In this document: one piece after another, positions 1-9,500 of the stretch
Layout of the letters: each line of letters begins with the position of its first letter
Numbering within the stretch: position 1 is the stretch's first letter
Source: Priapulus caudatus
Taxonomy: Eukaryota; Priapulida; Priapulimorpha; Priapulimorphida; Priapulidae
DNA length: 26,417 bases
Direction of reading: 5' to 3'
Assembly (NCBI RefSeq): GCF_000485595.1
Contig: NW_014577247.1
Span: 1 to 26,417, forward strand
The notes under the pieces: model-generated
Databases searched by the model: none
What the model saw: the letters and a program-made list of their open reading frames with translations, nothing else
Told to the model about the DNA's origin: nothing
Position numbers and translations under genes: made by a program

Positions 1-245
1 GCGCACATCCATTCACTCGATTCCTCGAAAGCAACAATAGTAAAATGAATACAACTTCCCTAACATTAACCCTAACCCAAACCCTCAAGCCTGCCGCACA
101 CGGCTGTGTTTTGTGCTGCGCATCGGCCACGCGTTGCTGACCTGGCGCAGCACAAAGAAAACGAAAAAAAAAAAAAACACAGCGTTTCGTGCGCGGCCAA
201 TTAACGGCATCGAATTTCTGTGCGTGTGGATAATATCACACGTAC

Positions 246-575
246 GTGTTTTGATATATCTTCCACGTGTGGCAGCATTGAACAGCGTGCGGAGTGGCTA
301 GTTGTCAATTCACACTCATTTGCGATTGTTCTTGCATTGTCTCGCCTTGGACACGGAGCGCAGTTGAAAGAGAGCGTTCACCACGACGTTTGATCGATCA
401 GTCTTGGACATGCTCTATGCGGTTGCCTGATATGCGAGAGTGCGAGCTGAGAAAAAAAATACAATGCGTCCAAGCGAACAATCAAGCGAACAATGCGATT
501 GAGCTTGAATTGACACAGCCACTCCTGCTACACGCTGTTCAATCTTCCACACGTGGAAAGCAGGCGCGATATTAG
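246..575. repeat. Inner imperfect palindrome of the left element
   Basis: The left arm (about 246-345) has TTCCACGTGTGG, ATTGAACAGCGTG, GAGTGGCT and GTCAATTCA. These reappear in the same order in the reverse complement of about 465-575. The arms are roughly 100 bp with indels. This may be a foldback element inside, or part of the long left terminus of, the surrounding 1.9-kb element. Confidence 0.6.
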
Positions 576-1844
576 ATGGGGCACATCCGGCGGGCCGTGC
601 CCCCCCTGTAAACCAAAAAAATAATAATTAATTTACATTATTAAAAAAATTACAAAATTACAAAATTACAAAATTAATTTTTCTCAATTTCAATGTGTAA
701 ATAAGTTACATAGACATAGGTTACAGGTCAGAAATTGTGACATCATCGACCATTTTTGTTAACGATAACTATCAAATTTTGTCAGCTCATGTCTTCTGAA
801 TTTCTGCCAAAGAAAAATCCTCAGAGTCATTACAAGAATTTGATTTTTAACGTTTGTAAGAGATTATATTTCTGCTGCAACTGTTATATGTCATACATGT
901 ATGTAACCGGATGTTTCATTAGGGGAAGAAAGTACCAATTTTATTTTGCTTCTGTAATGACACATACTCATACTAATCAAACATTCTTTCAAGTTTGAAA
1001 TAGTATTCGAGTTATTCACAAAGATTTGATTTTGAAATTGTATATTTTTCTCTAGCTGCAAAGGTTATTTGATATGTAATGTGTTCTTGGTAGAACCACA
1101 TGTGATCATGTCAGAAATATATAATGGTTAAACATTCAGATGTAATTAATTTCTCGTACATTTGACGGTCTTGCTCCCCCGCCATACCTACTGATTATGC
1201 TAGGTAATACACGCACTGATCGAGACATCTCTCATCAGCTTAATTTGCATGTCTTAGACTGCATTAAGTGAAGTTTAAAAACTACGCAGGCTATCGACGA
1301 TCGTATAGTCCACTCAGACGTTGACATCATTCTATATAAGCTACTGAAATTGGTGCAAAAGGTCTCCAGTGTAGTTTCTCCTTAGCCACTATATATAGCC
1401 CCCGTAGGGGCGCTGATCTACGATGGGGCGGTCCAAGAGGGCGGTCGGAGCCCCCATTTATTGCTGCCTGCTCCATTTTTACGCAAATAACATAGAGAAG
1501 AGAAAAAAAAAAAAAATCAGGTAAGGCTCTAGCTTTGCAAAAATTTCCAGACCCCCGCGCCCCTTCGCGTGCTCGCAAGGTATGCAGAGTTAAACTCAGG
1601 TGGTTAGACCCACTCCTTCCGGCCCCCTCCGTGGATCGCAGAATCGTGTATTCGCGCCCTGGCCCCCCTCACAACGCTGTCGCTCGCTGCGGCTTGGTCA
1701 GCTACTCTACCTATACTACTCGTCTTCACAGATTTTTCAACATCCCGAACATTCTCATACTTATTAGGTGATTTGACATCATCATTTGCCTCCAAAAGCT
1801 CCCACCATCTTTTATGAAAGTTCACATTCGATTCCGCCCCTTTT
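576..1844. other. Interior of the left element; no gene seen
   Basis: AT-rich to about 1350, including TACAAAATTACAAAATTAC-type simple repetition near 650-680. It then becomes more GC-rich with CCCCC/GGGGG tracts and an A14 run near 1505-1518. No splice-bounded coding segment with a recognisable product was found on either strand. Confidence 0.4.
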
Positions 1845-2010
1845 GGTGGGAAGAAAAAATATCAAACACGTGTGATATTTTCCACACGCCAAGAATATAC
1901 GATGCGTTTGCGAGTGGCGCAGCGAACGCTGTTGTATTTAGTGTTGCGCCATCAGCACGCGTGGCGATGGCGACAGCGTCCAAAACACAGCGTTGTGCGG
2001 ACGCTTAACA

Positions 2011-2390
2011 CTAACATATAATCCAGACATTTTATATAGTTATCAACGAACGGGTCATATATTTACGAAAAAAACATCTATCATTCATCGAAAACTGAGT
2101 GTTCCTAAAAACCTCATGATATACAAAGCTGACTGGGATAGCAACTGGGCGTGGCAAGGCTGGCTTGGGGCGTGGGGAAGGCATAATCGCTTCACCACTA
2201 TCTGGCAACAAGCCCCACAGTCCGGCTGTTCACCTCGCTCTCCTACACGCTACCACTTTAGGACTAGACGTAAGAACGCAACTTCCCGCACTAGACTAAG
2301 AAGACTCTTAAGTACTAATAGCAGTCTTTGTGTGCTGAGTCAAAGAGTGTGTGCCAGCTTAATTTAGGTGAAGCCTACGAGTGAATAATA
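2011..2390. other. Unassigned interval between two elements
   Basis: An open frame of 124 codons crosses this interval on the + strand, but its composition (runs of Thr, Ser, Arg, Gln) and overlap with the left element's end give no family match. I see no supported feature. Confidence 0.3.
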
Positions 2391-3196
2391 AGGCGCGCGA
2401 CGTCGGTGCGTGCGTTTGCGAAGGGGGGGGTAACGGGGGTTACTTACACGTGTCACAGTGAAAAATAAACTGCTTTTCACAATTTCACAGTTTGAAAATA
2501 TGCTCTTTTGAACAGATCCGGGGAGATAATCCAGTTACAGCCAAATAGTTTCAGACTCGATCAATAAGCATAGGTCATAGAAGGTATACACATAGTTGTA
2601 GGTTACTTGCACTAACAACTTCTAAAAAACAAAAAATTGCTATTGCCGCTTTCGTAGATCTAGTGAACACTAGTAGATCGGGCCATATGTTGTTGAGTAC
2701 TCGGAACTGTGAGTTTGCGTTTATGTTTGTCTGGTGAAACTAGTGAGATGAAACCACTCTTGGCTGTGTAAGCGTGCAGTTAGCTTGTTATTAGTCTGGG
2801 GAAAATGGTGTAATAAGAGGTCTCTTTGTCCTCGCTGAATCTATGCATGTCAGGCTACGAGAATTGTTAGGCCGGTTTGTCACCGGCTTTCAGAACCGTC
2901 TCGAAAAGACAGCAGTACTGCAAAATTCAGCCAGAATTTCCACAAATATAGCCTATTTTTATTTTTAATCCGGGTGGTCATGCCCCGATAGCTCCGCTTA
3001 GCTGCAGATAAGTATTGAAAGCTGTTAGTTATATAGGTTAGTAGTGTATTAGTATTAGTTGTGGGCTGATGTATGTGTGTATCTATGTTTACCGACGCAC
3101 GCACGCACACACACACACACACACAACACACACACAACAACACACACATCACACACACGAACACAACACACACACACACTACACATCGACACACAC

Positions 3197-3230
<34 letters not shown>

Positions 3231-3521
3231 ACACAGCACCACATCACACGATAACGCATGACTACTGCTGCAAGCATATTTTTGTTTTTTAGAGTAGTGT
3301 TGTTAGTCAAGAAAATACATTGTATCACTTCTATGACTTTATCTTATGATGCGAGTCTTGAAATTTTTGCTGTAAACTGATTATTCCCTGCCGTGATCTG
3401 TCAAAGGAGCATTCATTTTCACTGTGAAGATGTGAAACAGTTTATTGTTCACTAGTGAACTGTGAGACAGTACCCCCTATACCCCCCCCCCCAGTCAACG
3501 ACGACCGACGTCGCAGCGCCT
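2391..3521. repeat. 1.1-kb element with ~110-bp terminal inverted repeats
   Basis: About 2391-2500 matches the reverse complement of about 3410-3521. Both arms start AGGCGC and then show GCGACGTCGGT, a poly-G run, TCACAGTGAAAA, AATAAACTG and TTTCAC in the same order. This is the architecture of a non-autonomous DNA transposon. It holds a CA/GT microsatellite and no transposase. Target-site duplications are not clear. Confidence 0.65.
3097..3240. repeat. CA/TG dinucleotide microsatellite
   Basis: Nearly pure CA repeats with a few AA, TCA and GA interruptions, inside the 2391-3521 element. Open frames reading His-Thr or Cys-Val repeats across it are products of the repeat. Confidence 0.95.
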
Positions 3522-4410
3522 TTTTCATGTAGGCCTAATTAGCATCGAAATGTCATAAGAACAAGAGGGACCTTTAGCAAGGACCTTTAGATATGGGTAA
3601 GGGTTTCAAGGCTTCAGCCTGAAGACCGGTGAACCGGTTTGCAATGGTGGGGGCATTTGCCCCCCCCCCCCAGTCCAAGCCTTTGCACCCCAGTTGCCCC
3701 CCAGTCAGCTCCTGTACAAAGGTTTTTAGGACACAGTTCAGAGGAGCAATGACAATATTAATTTTACTCCATATAGGCCCAAAATATGTTGCCTTTCAAT
3801 CTTTGAGTTTTAACCCTATAGTCTATGTAATTTGAATTCTTATTGAATGGCAGGCCTCCCAACCTTCCGATTTTGTCGGAAAATTTCCACTTTCTTATCC
3901 ATTTCCGCTGCTACGATTTTCCCCTCTATTTTTCCGCAAAACAGCAATTTCCGTGGAATCGTGGCTAGCCTTTATTTACAACACTAGCGCACTACAGTAA
4001 AATTAGAAGTTTCGATATAGATCCGAAGTGCTCTACACGTGTTTTTATGTCTCTGTTTAAAGCATACAGGGGCTTTATTCTTTACCTCAAACCCTAAAAG
4101 CTGAGCCCCCTGGACCCCCACCAGGGCTTTGTCCCTGGTCTCCACCAGGGCCCGTACGGCCGGCTCTTACACGATCGCAACATTTTGCCACCTCCCAATT
4201 TTTTTTTTCTTACCCTCAGCTTGCCCCCCCCCCACTTTTACAATCATGGTGCCGACACTGCCCATGCACACCCCGTCTAAATATAATTCAAGTACCCCCT
4301 CGATCCCCGGTGCTACCTATGCATGGAACAATATATACATCAGAGCTAATAATGACAATTGTCATTATAGCTCCTGACTATACATGTATATATATTATAT
4401 ATATATATAT
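3522..4410. other. Intergenic, repeat-derived, no gene
   Basis: Contains poly-C tracts at 3661-3672 and about 4225-4234, and a pyrimidine-rich segment from about 3850 beginning CAGGCCTCCCAACC that has the look of a transposon end. A TA run at about 4386-4410 leads into the next element. No coding exon is recognisable. Confidence 0.35.
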
Positions 4411-4851
4411 ACAGGCCCGTAGCCAGGGGTTCGGGGGTTCGAACGAACCCCCCCCCCCGAGCCACCCCCCAAGCAAAAAAATTTTTTTTTTTTAAATTTG
4501 CAAGAATTTCACCTCAGGTCGCTCCATTTTAGTGTAATAATTGCAAAATCTCCATCGTGCGGGAGGGTGAACAGTGAACACCCCCCGCTCCCCCCTCCCC
4601 CCGGTCGGTCGCTTGGCTCCCTCGCCTGGTCGCTTCGCGCCCGAGCAGGGGCGTGTACAGGGGGGGTCCAGGGAGTCCGGACCCCCCCTTGCTCGCGCAG
4701 AAAACGCATCTGAGGGGGTGTAATTAAAAAAAAAAATTTGGGTTACGGTTAGACTCCCCCTGGTACAAATCCTGTACACGCCCCTGCCGAGAAAATTGCC
4801 AACATTGAAAAACGAACCCCCCCCCCAATATAAAGCTGGCTACGGGCCTGT
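4411..4851. mobile_element. Non-autonomous DNA transposon (MITE) with 16-bp perfect TIRs
   Basis: ACAGGCCCGTAGCCAG at 4411-4426 is the exact reverse complement of CTGGCTACGGGCCTGT at 4836-4851. Flanks are TATATA on both sides, consistent with a TA target duplication. Poly-C blocks preceded by AACGAACC lie just inside both ends. No protein is encoded. A second element interrupts it at 4646-4786, so the original outer element would have been about 295 bp. Superfamily not assigned. Confidence 0.85.
4646..4786. mobile_element. Nested short element with CAGGGGCG-type TIRs and 5-bp duplication
   Basis: CAGGGGCGTGTACAGG (4646-4661) is the exact reverse complement of CCTGTACACGCCCCTG (4771-4786). 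The 141-bp element is flanked by the direct repeat CCGAG (4641-4645 and 4787-4791). It sits inside the 4411-4851 element and so inserted later. CAGGG termini are typical of hAT elements, but classical hATs make 8-bp duplications, so the superfamily is tentative. Confidence 0.85.
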
Positions 4852-5341
4852 ATATATTATACATATTCTCTGTTTCGAAGTTGGAGTATCATCGTGCAGC
4901 TCCGTGTAGCATCATTGGAGATCTATGGGTCGGCCGTTTAGCTTCTGTTCGTAGCCTGTAGATGGCGCCTATATGCTCTTATTTGATACTTGGTATACTT
5001 TGTAGTTTTTGATGTCGTAGGACAACTGTCACTGTAACTATTCCCGGCCTATTGGTAATAATAATATAGTATATTATAATATACTACTTAGACTCTGTAG
5101 TGTACTACTACTAGTGTCTCTATATTCATATGATTGGTACGAAATTTGGTATATTAAAAAAACCACGAAACCACAATTAGTAACGTAAAATCATCATGTC
5201 AGATGCATTTCATCTTTGATATTTTCATTGTCTTGCTTCATGATAGTTTCATCAAGTCCGAAACTTTATTGCTCTTCTCATGTGCCTTCTAGTTCTAAGC
5301 TTTTTACACACTGAGAATACTATATAGACCTGTTGTGTGTT
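4852..5341. other. Unassigned intergenic DNA
   Basis: AT-rich with short TA and CTA runs near 5055-5115. I see no exon, RNA gene or clear repeat pair. Confidence 0.3.
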
Positions 5342-6548
5342 AAGCAGGGTTTACACTACCGACTTTGAGTTGTCGAATTGCCGAATTGTACGAACTTCCC
5401 ATCGCCCTTACTGGCCTTAGGCCGGTTCAAGGATAGAGATGATGTCCAGTACGGTGATTGGATAGGATGATGTTAGTTGATAAGATAGGACTGGACATCT
5501 TCTCTATCCCTGAGCCATTAAAAGGCCATCTGTCAACAGAGACATCAGCGCAGATGCCAAACACCATATACATATGTACATACACATGTACACCATGTAC
5601 ATCGCTGCACTCGGCCATTCAAGCGCTTTTATCGCTTTCTGCCTCTTGTCCCGGTCTCTATATTCAGCCTTGTCTACACGCCACAGTCATTCAGTCTAGT
5701 CTACACACCACATGCATTGAGCCTTCTCACATAAAGTATATTCTCATATAAGTATTCTCATAAGTATATGAGATTTGCCTTCGATTCATCGGAGCATTCC
5801 TGGACAGTTGACAAATTCTAGATTCAGACGAGGAAAACACTACTATGGCACCAGAGATAGGTTTCTACACTGAACCACTGGCTGCAGGATCACGTCCACC
5901 CGCGCACACTACATCTGTGGCAGATTTAGGGGGTGGATTGGGTGGCTATAGCCACCCCCAATTAATTATTGACAAGTATAATAGTTGCACGGCTGTACAA
6001 AACGGTACCAGCATGATGCATGGGTTAAATTATGTAATTGAGTGGCAAACCAGAGGTTACAAGTTCCTTTTGCAGCTTTTTTCACAATTCCAAGAAAGTT
6101 CATGTTTTGCTGTTGCCCTCATCCCCGCGGTGGTCACCCCAACATATTCGATAATAAGCCCGACCTAGACAATGCCCCCCCCCCGCCCTTGTACATAGTC
6201 ATGTCATAGACAGTTCATAGTCAGAATGAATTAAGGCTGTACATGTACTCAAAAGTACCTCAAATACCATTTCCCACACGCCGCAGAAACGTGCGAGCAA
6301 ATGGTCTCCCTCTGGGTGGAGGGACACACCCCTGATTGCTGTTCTCTGATTGGCCACTTGGCAAAAAAACGTCCAACTCGCCTACTCCGAGTTGGCGAAA
6401 TTAGAACATTACATGTTCTTATCTCCCAACTAGCTGCTATCGATCGGTTGGACGTGCGCCTTTTACGTTTACACTGCCGGTTGTCAATTGCCAAATTGCC
6501 AAGTTCGTACAATTCGGCAACTCAAAATTGGCAGTGTAAACCCAGCTT
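5342..6548. repeat. Inverted-repeat element immediately upstream of CENPX
   Basis: About 5345-5395 (GGGTTTACACT, TTTGAGTTG, CCGAATTGTACGAACTT) is an inverted copy of about 6503-6548 (AAGTTCGTACAATTCGG, CAACTCAAAA, AGTGTAAACCC). The right end itself folds back, because GTTTACACTGCC at 6467-6478 pairs with GGCAGTGTAAAC at 6530-6541. The span may be one 1.2-kb element or two separately inserted copies. The flanks TTAA and TTTA differ by one base. No transposase is visible. Confidence 0.6.
5431..5509. repeat. 20-bp inverted repeat (hairpin)
   Basis: GGATAGAGATGATGTCCAGT (5431-5450) pairs, apart from one position, with ACTGGACATCTTCTCTATCC (5490-5509), leaving a 39-base loop. Function unknown. 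It lies within the 5342-6548 element. Confidence 0.7.
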
Positions 6549-6616
6549 TATATGGTATACTTAGGTGTGTACAAGTTGAAACACTTGTGCTACCTTCATC
6601 TGGTATTCAAGTGAAG
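6549..6616 (+). promoter_or_regulatory. CENPX: CENPX upstream leader / probable 5' UTR
   Basis: Only about 70 bases separate the end of the inverted-repeat element from the CENPX start codon. The start context is GTGAAGATGG, with A at -3 and G at +4, a strong animal initiation context. No TATA box is placed with confidence (TATATGG at about 6549 is a weak candidate). The transcription start may lie within the adjacent repeat. Confidence 0.35.
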
Positions 6617-6652
6617 ATGGATGGCGAAAGTCAGCCCCCCACTTTCAAGAAG
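6617..6652 (+). CDS. CENPX: CENPX exon 1 (start codon)
   Basis: Encodes 12 residues, MDGESQPPTFKK, and ends in phase 0 at AAG|gtgaat. The ATG was chosen for its strong context and because it gives the exact family length. Confidence 0.85.
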
Positions 6653-8597
6653 GTGAATAAACCAACTAATACTAGTAATAGGTTATTACTATCAGTATCA
6701 GCCTTAGGGTACACTAACCCATTAAACGATTTATATTCTGTGTGTTATGTTTAGCTCCAAAAAACGGTCATGTATTAAAATAACTATATTGACGTAAGCC
6801 TTGCAGTCTAGCCCGGCTATGCTATACTAATTTCTATGGTGGCACTACAATGTATCATTGCATGTCCCAGCTATTACCATTAATTTCGACATGCATGAGT
6901 AGTCGTGACTTGTGTTAGTATCGTCCGAAGCAAAAACAAATTAGACAAGGGGACCTCAGATCGATGATACCTTGCAGGGTCAGTGCAGTACCACAGTGTG
7001 GTTCCTCTGTCTAGGCCACCCCTAGTTCACTACAATCAACAGCCAGCCCTACAGTCCTAGTACAGTGCAATATTACTAGAGTTGCTATATAGCACTGCAA
7101 CTAGATCTTTAATTGCTATCTAATTTATAATGCATGTAAATACATTTACATGCAATTATTGTTTCAGGCAACAGTGAATAGCATGATGCAGACGCATTTC
7201 ACGGATAAAAAAACAAAAGGTCAGTTCAGTACTTCCAGCTTAGTTTAGGCATTTAGTCATTCTTGCAATGTTAATTGTGCTCAATAATTTTTTCGTAAAC
7301 AAATGCTGTTCTATTCTCGCACCAGTCTGATCAGATTGTTGTAAATTCCTAATTTTACACAATATATTTGATGTAGGTTAGTTATACTATGAGTAGTGTT
7401 CTTTTGGTTGGCAATGATAAACTCAAATAATATATGCGCAAGTGTTTATAACACGGTATGGCAAGTTGTACATTGATTTCCTCGACTATAACGATTTTCT
7501 AATTTTTCAGCAAATCAGGTTTCAGTGAAGCTGATGACAGAGCTTCTGCGAGAATTCGCTACAGGTATAAATTCTTGTGGTTCATAAACCTTGTAACCAT
7601 GTATGACGTAAATATGTGAACTGATTGACCCACTCCAAACTCAATGAATTACATCATTGACATGTTACGTATAGCGATATAAATAAGTGATAATATTTTT
7701 TACTTCAGAGGGTGCAGTCCGTTCTGGCATACAGGCTAAGGTAATTATTTATGGTCACGTATATTATATTTGTTATGTGAAGTGAACTTATGAACTAATT
7801 GACAAATTTATTGGAAACCAAAACCTAAGTTGGTTAGACAAATTTTAAACAGATACTTTGGCTGGGAGCAGACTACATTCATACAAAAAGTCATGGTTAC
7901 ACTAATAATTATAATCTAAGTTAGTTTTATCTCAGATAAAAGGAACTTTCAGATTATAAGATAGATTCTGGTGTAAGATTTTTAATACCTGGTAATTTCT
8001 TTACCTTTGACTTTTGTCTGACAGCGAGAGGGATTGGATATGATCACAATTGAACATTTTGAGAAGATTCTTCCACAACTGGTATTTGTAAATTGATTGT
8101 ATTTGTATATAGATTTGGTGAGGTGTGCTGTATGCACATTAGATATATATATACAGGTTGTTAGCATGCTGCCACAGCGCTGTCAGCCCAGGTTACCAGG
8201 CACGGCTAAGTTGGTATGACTGGGCTCTCCAGCTCCAGGCTGATGCAGCATGGTATCAAGAATCCATAATAGTAATTTTCTATTATGGACTCTTGATGAT
8301 ACATCCCCACATATAGCAAACGTCTCTATTTACATTGCATTGTATAGGTGTGGCTATGTCTAGTTGGGCACATGGCGTTTTTTGCATGGGTATGAGAATT
8401 TGACCTTCATTGCCCATGTGCAATGTAATATACCAAGATTCTAGTTAATAGATTACTTGATAGTTACTTAATAGTCAGCAGATTACTTATTGTTAGCATT
8501 TTTGAAGCCTTGTAATCATGTGTTTATAGCAGGGAAATTTCATCTTGAATTGCCATTCACCCAAAGTTTTTTGTTATTTCAGCTGCTGGACTTCTGA
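6617..8597 (+). CDS. CENPX: CENPX (MHF2/STRA13), histone-fold protein, complete gene of six exons
   Basis: Joining 6617-6652, 7168-7219, 7511-7564, 7709-7740, 8025-8081 and 8583-8597 gives an 81-residue protein. All five introns are GT-AG and all phases agree. Recognition rests on the family core LMTELLREFA, EGAVRSGIQAK and the diagnostic C-terminus EKILPQLLLDF just before the stop. Human CENPX is also 81 residues and ends LEKVLPQLLLDF. The family pairs with CENPS (MHF1) to form a histone-fold tetramer that binds DNA junctions, stimulates FANCM in the Fanconi anaemia/replication-fork pathway, and joins CENP-T-W at the inner kinetochore; it acts in the nucleus. The basic KDKKTK-like stretch after THFT corresponds to the first histone-fold loop. 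It faces NPRL3 tail to tail. I am sure of the identity; only the exact transcription start and polyadenylation site are open. Confidence 0.95.
7168..7219 (+). CDS. CENPX: CENPX exon 2
   Basis: Preceded by tgtttcag and followed by gtcagt. Encodes ATVNSMMQTHFTDKKTK plus one base (phase 1), aligning with the start of the histone fold (human RLLHLHFKDDKTK). Confidence 0.92.
7511..7564 (+). CDS. CENPX: CENPX exon 3
   Basis: Acceptor tttttcag, donor gtataa. Completes an Ala codon, then encodes NQVSVKLMTELLREFAT, the long central helix of the histone fold, and ends in phase 1. Confidence 0.95.
7709..7740 (+). CDS. CENPX: CENPX exon 4
   Basis: A 32-base exon between ttacttcag and gtaatt. It completes Glu and encodes GAVRSGIQAK, corresponding to the conserved EAAVRGVRQAQ segment. 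It is too short to be found by frame length and is supported by phase and homology. Confidence 0.93.
8025..8081 (+). CDS. CENPX: CENPX exon 5
   Basis: Between tctgacag and gtattt. Encodes REGLDMITIEHFEKILPQL in phase 0, the last histone-fold helix. Confidence 0.95.
8252..8303. repeat. Hairpin in CENPX last intron
   Basis: GTATCAAGAATCCATAATAG and CTATTATGGACTCTTGATGATAC are near-perfect inverted copies around a 7-base TAATTTT loop. It may be the remnant of a very small foldback element. Confidence 0.7.
8583..8597 (+). CDS. CENPX: CENPX exon 6 (terminal, 15 bases of coding)
   Basis: After ttatttcag, reads LLDF and TGA. Together with exon 5 it forms the invariant C-terminal PQLLLDF of the family. 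Confidence 0.93.
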   Translation: MLDF

Positions 8598-9500
8598 TGT
8601 CTGTTTCTCCATTGGAGATCTACTGATGGTTTGATTTGGAAGTAATTTGGAAGCAGTATTCATGGTTTACAGTCTCCATTACAGTTACTGCGCTATAGGG
8701 CTGTGCCCACATGCATAAGCGATCCCTGCTATCTACTCCCGGTGTCACTTTATGGCGAAATATACACTAGCTATGCCGCTATGGGATTAAGGTGCAGTAT
8801 TATGGCCCCAACCTATATAACAATGGTTAGCACAGTGTGAAACTCTGAGGAAGAGTCAGGCGCGAGTTCCAACACCTGCGGTGTAGCAGGTATAACAGTA
8901 CTGCTGCGGAAAATTGGGGTGTCAATATTACATGTGCACAAATGAATGTGTTGCTGTTGCTAACACACGTGAGTAGAGTAAATTTTGCACTTCCCATCAA
9001 CCTGCAAAGATACAGGAAAGCAATAACATGGTTATTTTTCACAGGGCTGTAGGCTCGAATTAAACTATGTCACATTTTGACTTTGTAATAATTTCTTGCA
9101 CAGTTCACTCACATAAAAAAAAAGAAAACTAACCTTTTCTGAAAATGTGTAGCTATATTTTCCTAATATGTATATATTTTACAAGACGTCGCTTTAATAA
9201 ATACTATATTTGAAATAATTATACATTTGTTTTTTACATTCACTATATTGAACATATACTTGGTTTGTCAGTACTGAGTTGATAACACTTTAGTGTCATT
9301 CCTCATGTACAAAAATTAAATGAAGCTTCAGGGCAATAATCTATGAGGTCCTCTGACAAGCTAACCACTTTGGTCCTTTGATGTTCAATTACAACAATTA
9401 AGTATTCTCATATACTGCTATGTTTCAAAGTATCACCAACACTGAGTCGAAACATCCAGAATGACGTACATTTTACATGGAATATTTAGTTTGTGCTAGT
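8598..9500 (+). other. CENPX: CENPX 3' UTR and downstream DNA
   Basis: Sequence after the CENPX stop, with no further coding signal. AATAAA at 9196-9201 is the nearest good polyadenylation signal on this strand and would imply a 3' UTR of about 600 bases. Beyond it the DNA is AT-rich and featureless to 9500. Confidence 0.4.
9196..9201 (+). terminator. CENPX: Candidate CENPX polyadenylation signal
   Basis: AATAAA hexamer about 600 bases after the stop codon, in an AT-rich stretch. Cleavage site not identified. Confidence 0.4.

Larger units (their letters stand above)
88..2010. repeat. Large element with long imperfect terminal inverted repeats
   Basis: The stretch at about 88-265 is, with many substitutions and small indels, the reverse complement of about 1845-2010. 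Shared landmarks are GCTGTGTTTTG, GCCACGCGT, GGCGCA(G/A)CAC, GTGTGGA(T/A)AATATCACACG and TTTGATAT. The pair looks like the termini of a 1.9-kb non-autonomous DNA transposon. No transposase reading frame is visible between them. Target-site duplications could not be defined. The interior carries a second inverted pair at about 246-345 and 465-575. Neither open frames nor exon-like segments in the interior look convincing. Confidence 0.6.

Noticed and set aside
1993-2367. 124-codon + strand open frame
   Set aside because: Overlaps the end of an inverted-repeat element, biased composition, no recognisable family.
2880-3292. Cys/Val-rich and His/Thr-rich small proteins
   Set aside because: Translation of the CA/TG microsatellite; no family support.
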